Notes under the pieces: generated by a model | Databases searched by the model: none | What the model was told of the DNA's origin: nothing | Seen by the model: only the letters and a program-made list of their open reading frames with translations | In this document: piece after piece, positions 62,623-64,000 of the stretch | Layout: each line of letters opens with the position of its first letter | Position numbering within the stretch: position 1 is the first letter of the stretch | Made by a program: the position numbers and the translations under genes | From: UBA7960 sp964624065 | GTDB lineage: Bacteria > Bacteroidota > Bacteroidia > Bacteroidales > UBA7960 | Assembly: GCA_964624065.1 (NCBI GenBank) | Contig: CAZUWF010000007.1 | Coordinates: forward strand, 1-64,000 | DNA length: 64,000 nucleotides | Direction of reading: 5' to 3'

Positions 62623-64000
62623 ATGGAAGGAAAAGCTTTTATTGATGCCATTCTTAAGGGAATTCCCGATGAATTGCCACCCCGAAAAACCTACGATGGT
62701 AATGTAAACCACGCACCAAGGCGCAAAGACATCTTAACTCTTGAAGAAAAGAGGCTCGCAGTTAAGAACGCATTGAGGTACTTTCCACAGAAACATCACG
62801 CAGAATTGGCTATGGAGTTTGCACAAGAACTCAAAGATTACGGACGTATCTACATGTACCGTTTCAGGCCCGACTACAAAATTACCGCGCGAAGCATTGA
62901 TGAGTTCCCGCACAAGAACAAGCAAGCTGCTGCCATTATGCTTATGGTTAGCAACAACCTCGATTATGTGGTTGCACAGCACCCGCACGAACTGATAACC
63001 TACGGTGGCAATGGCGCGGTTTTTCAAAACTGGGCCCAATACCTCCTTTGTATGAAGTATTTGGCCGAAATGACCGACGAGCAAACCTTGGTTATTTATA
63101 GCGGCCATCCCATGGGATTGTTCCCATCGCACCCCGATGCACCGCGGGTGGTGGTTTCAAACGGAATGATGATTCCAAACTACTCGAAACCCGATGATTG
63201 GGAGCGCTACAATGCCTTGGGAGTAACCCAGTACGGCCAGATGACTGCCGGCTCTTTCATGTACATTGGCCCGCAAGGAATTGTTCACGGAACCACCATC
63301 ACCGTGCTCAACGCTGGCCGCCGATTGCCTGGCAGCGACGGCTCATTAGCTGGCAAAGTATTCGTTACGAGTGGGCTAGGTGGAATGTCGGGAGCCCAAG
63401 CCAAGGCAGCTGTGATTGCTGGGGCTGTGGGCGTTCTGGCAGAAATCAACCCAAAGGTTACCAAGATTCGGCACGAACAAGGATGGGTTGACGAGGTTTA
63501 CACCGACCTCAACACTATGGTAAACAGGATAAAATATGCCAAGGTTCACAAGGAGGCGGTATCTATGGCCTACCAAGGAAACATCGTGGACCTGTGGGAA
63601 AAACTTGTGGCAGAAAATATTGATGTAGAACTCGGTTCAGACCAAACATCATTGCACAACCCCTGGGCAGGGGGCTATTATCCGGCAGGTTTATCATTCG
63701 AGGAGTCCAATAAAATGATGTTCGAAAACCCCGAAGGTTTCAGGGGGCATGTAAAGGAATCTCTGGTAAGGCAAGTTAATGCCATAAAGAAAATGACCCA
63801 ACGTGGAATGTATTTCTGGGATTATGGCAATGCCTTCTTGCTGGAAGCGGGACGTGCCGGTGCCGATGTTTTTAAACTAGATGGTACTTTCATTTACCCC
63901 AGTTACGTGCAGGACATTATGGGCCCGATGTGCTTCGATTACGGATTTGGCCCTTTTAGATGGGTATGTGCCTCGTCGCTACCCGAAGACCTTCGCACTA
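62623..64000 (+). CDS. hutU: Urocanate hydratase (urocanase), 5' part
   Basis: Urocanase converts urocanate to imidazolone propionate with a tightly bound NAD+, the second step of histidine breakdown. From ATG 62623 the frame stays open to the window end (459 codons of an expected about 670). It reads MEGKAFIDAILKGIPDELPP, then NVNHAPRRKDIL, LRYFPQKHHAELAMEFAQEL, ELITYGGNGAVFQNWAQY, TLVIYSGHPMGLFPSH, SNGMMIPNYSKPDDWER and GVTQYGQMTAGSFMYIGPQG, all urocanase signatures. GGNGAVFQNWAQ is the NAD-binding region. Other hut genes would be expected just past the end. Confidence 0.97.
   Translation, partial: MEGKAFIDAILKGIPDELPPRKTYDGNVNHAPRRKDILTLEEKRLAVKNALRYFPQKHHAELAMEFAQELKDYGRIYMYRFRPDYKITARSIDEFPHKNKQAAAIMLMVSNNLDYVVAQHPHELITYGGNGAVFQNWAQYLLCMKYLAEMTDEQTLVIYSGHPMGLFPSHPDAPRVVVSNGMMIPNYSKPDDWERYNALGVTQYGQMTAGSFMYIGPQGIVHGTTITVLNAGRRLPGSDGSLAGKVFVTSGLGGMSGAQAKAAVIAGAVGVLAEINPKVTKIRHEQGWVDEVYTDLNTMVNRIKYAKVHKEAVSMAYQGNIVDLWEKLVAENIDVELGSDQTSLHNPWAGGYYPAGLSFEESNKMMFENPEGFRGHVKESLVRQVNAIKKMTQRGMYFWDYGNAFLLEAGRAGADVFKLDGTFIYPSYVQDIMGPMCFDYGFGPFRWVCASSLPEDLRT

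Noticed and set aside
1..64000. CRISPR arrays, transposons, prophage genes or rRNA
   Set aside because: No regularly spaced direct repeats, transposase or integrase motifs, phage genes or rRNA sequence were seen on either strand.

Overview
The window comes from a member of the phylum Bacteroidota, probably an anaerobic, amino-acid-fermenting Bacteroidales-like bacterium. The evidence is the gene content (mur/ftsQ-ftsA-ftsZ with a Bacteroidota-type FtsZ tail, purH-mreBCD, DUF1015-serA-serC, a GlmU-family acyltransferase fusion, type-B ribosomal protein L31), the lack of Shine-Dalgarno sequences before most starts, and many promoters of the TTTG/TTGG ... TAnnTTTG kind typical of this phylum. 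No insertion sequence, prophage, CRISPR array or rRNA was seen. The species cannot be named from this sequence.

Layout. 1-3755: end of murC, then ftsQ, ftsA and ftsZ (+), with a near-perfect 37-base palindrome between ftsA and ftsZ. 3977-4090: tRNA-Met with promoter and terminator. 4137-6645: exported cyanophycinase plus a YfcC-type transporter. 6673-10892: ligA, DUF456 and PspC membrane proteins, an ECF sigma factor, tRNA-Pro. 11011-18770: a tight seven-gene operon encoding a polyprenyl-phosphate-arabinose type pathway (UbiA/DPPR synthase, DprE1, DprE2, a HAD phosphatase) and three GT-C membrane glycosyltransferases, one resembling mycobacterial AftB. 18868-29671: a degenerate RsbW-like protein, lon, a GlmU-family protein, rpmE2, DUF1015-serA-serC, an unknown exported protein, a LuxC-type acyl-CoA reductase. 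29812-34677: two peptidases (C69 and an HEXXH-type M49), a LapA-like protein, a flavin reductase. 34691-36976: two methyltransferases and an internally deleted asparagine synthetase gene.

36987-55092 is the main accessory block: a purine/urate-catabolism locus with two arms around a control region at 42568-42931. The minus arm has xdhC, xdhA, xdhB and, next to the control region, a MocA-like nucleotidyltransferase. The plus arm has ygfK, two fold-type-II PLP enzymes, a fused selenium-dependent-type xanthine dehydrogenase, ssnA and hyuA. This resembles the ygeWXY-hyuA-ygfK-ssnA-xdh cluster of enterobacteria and clostridia, recently linked to anaerobic purine and uric acid use by gut bacteria, but it lacks recognisable ygeW, ygeX and ygeY in the window. 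The two PLP lyase-like proteins may replace YgeX.

55227-64000: lpxH, then mreD, mreC, mreB and purH (-), with the usual mrdA-rodA tail missing next to the purine locus; a YitT family membrane protein; a second ECF sigma factor; and the first 459 codons of urocanate hydratase (hutU), which runs off the end. Cyanophycinase, dipeptidases, hutU and the purine locus together suggest a scavenger of nitrogen-rich compounds.
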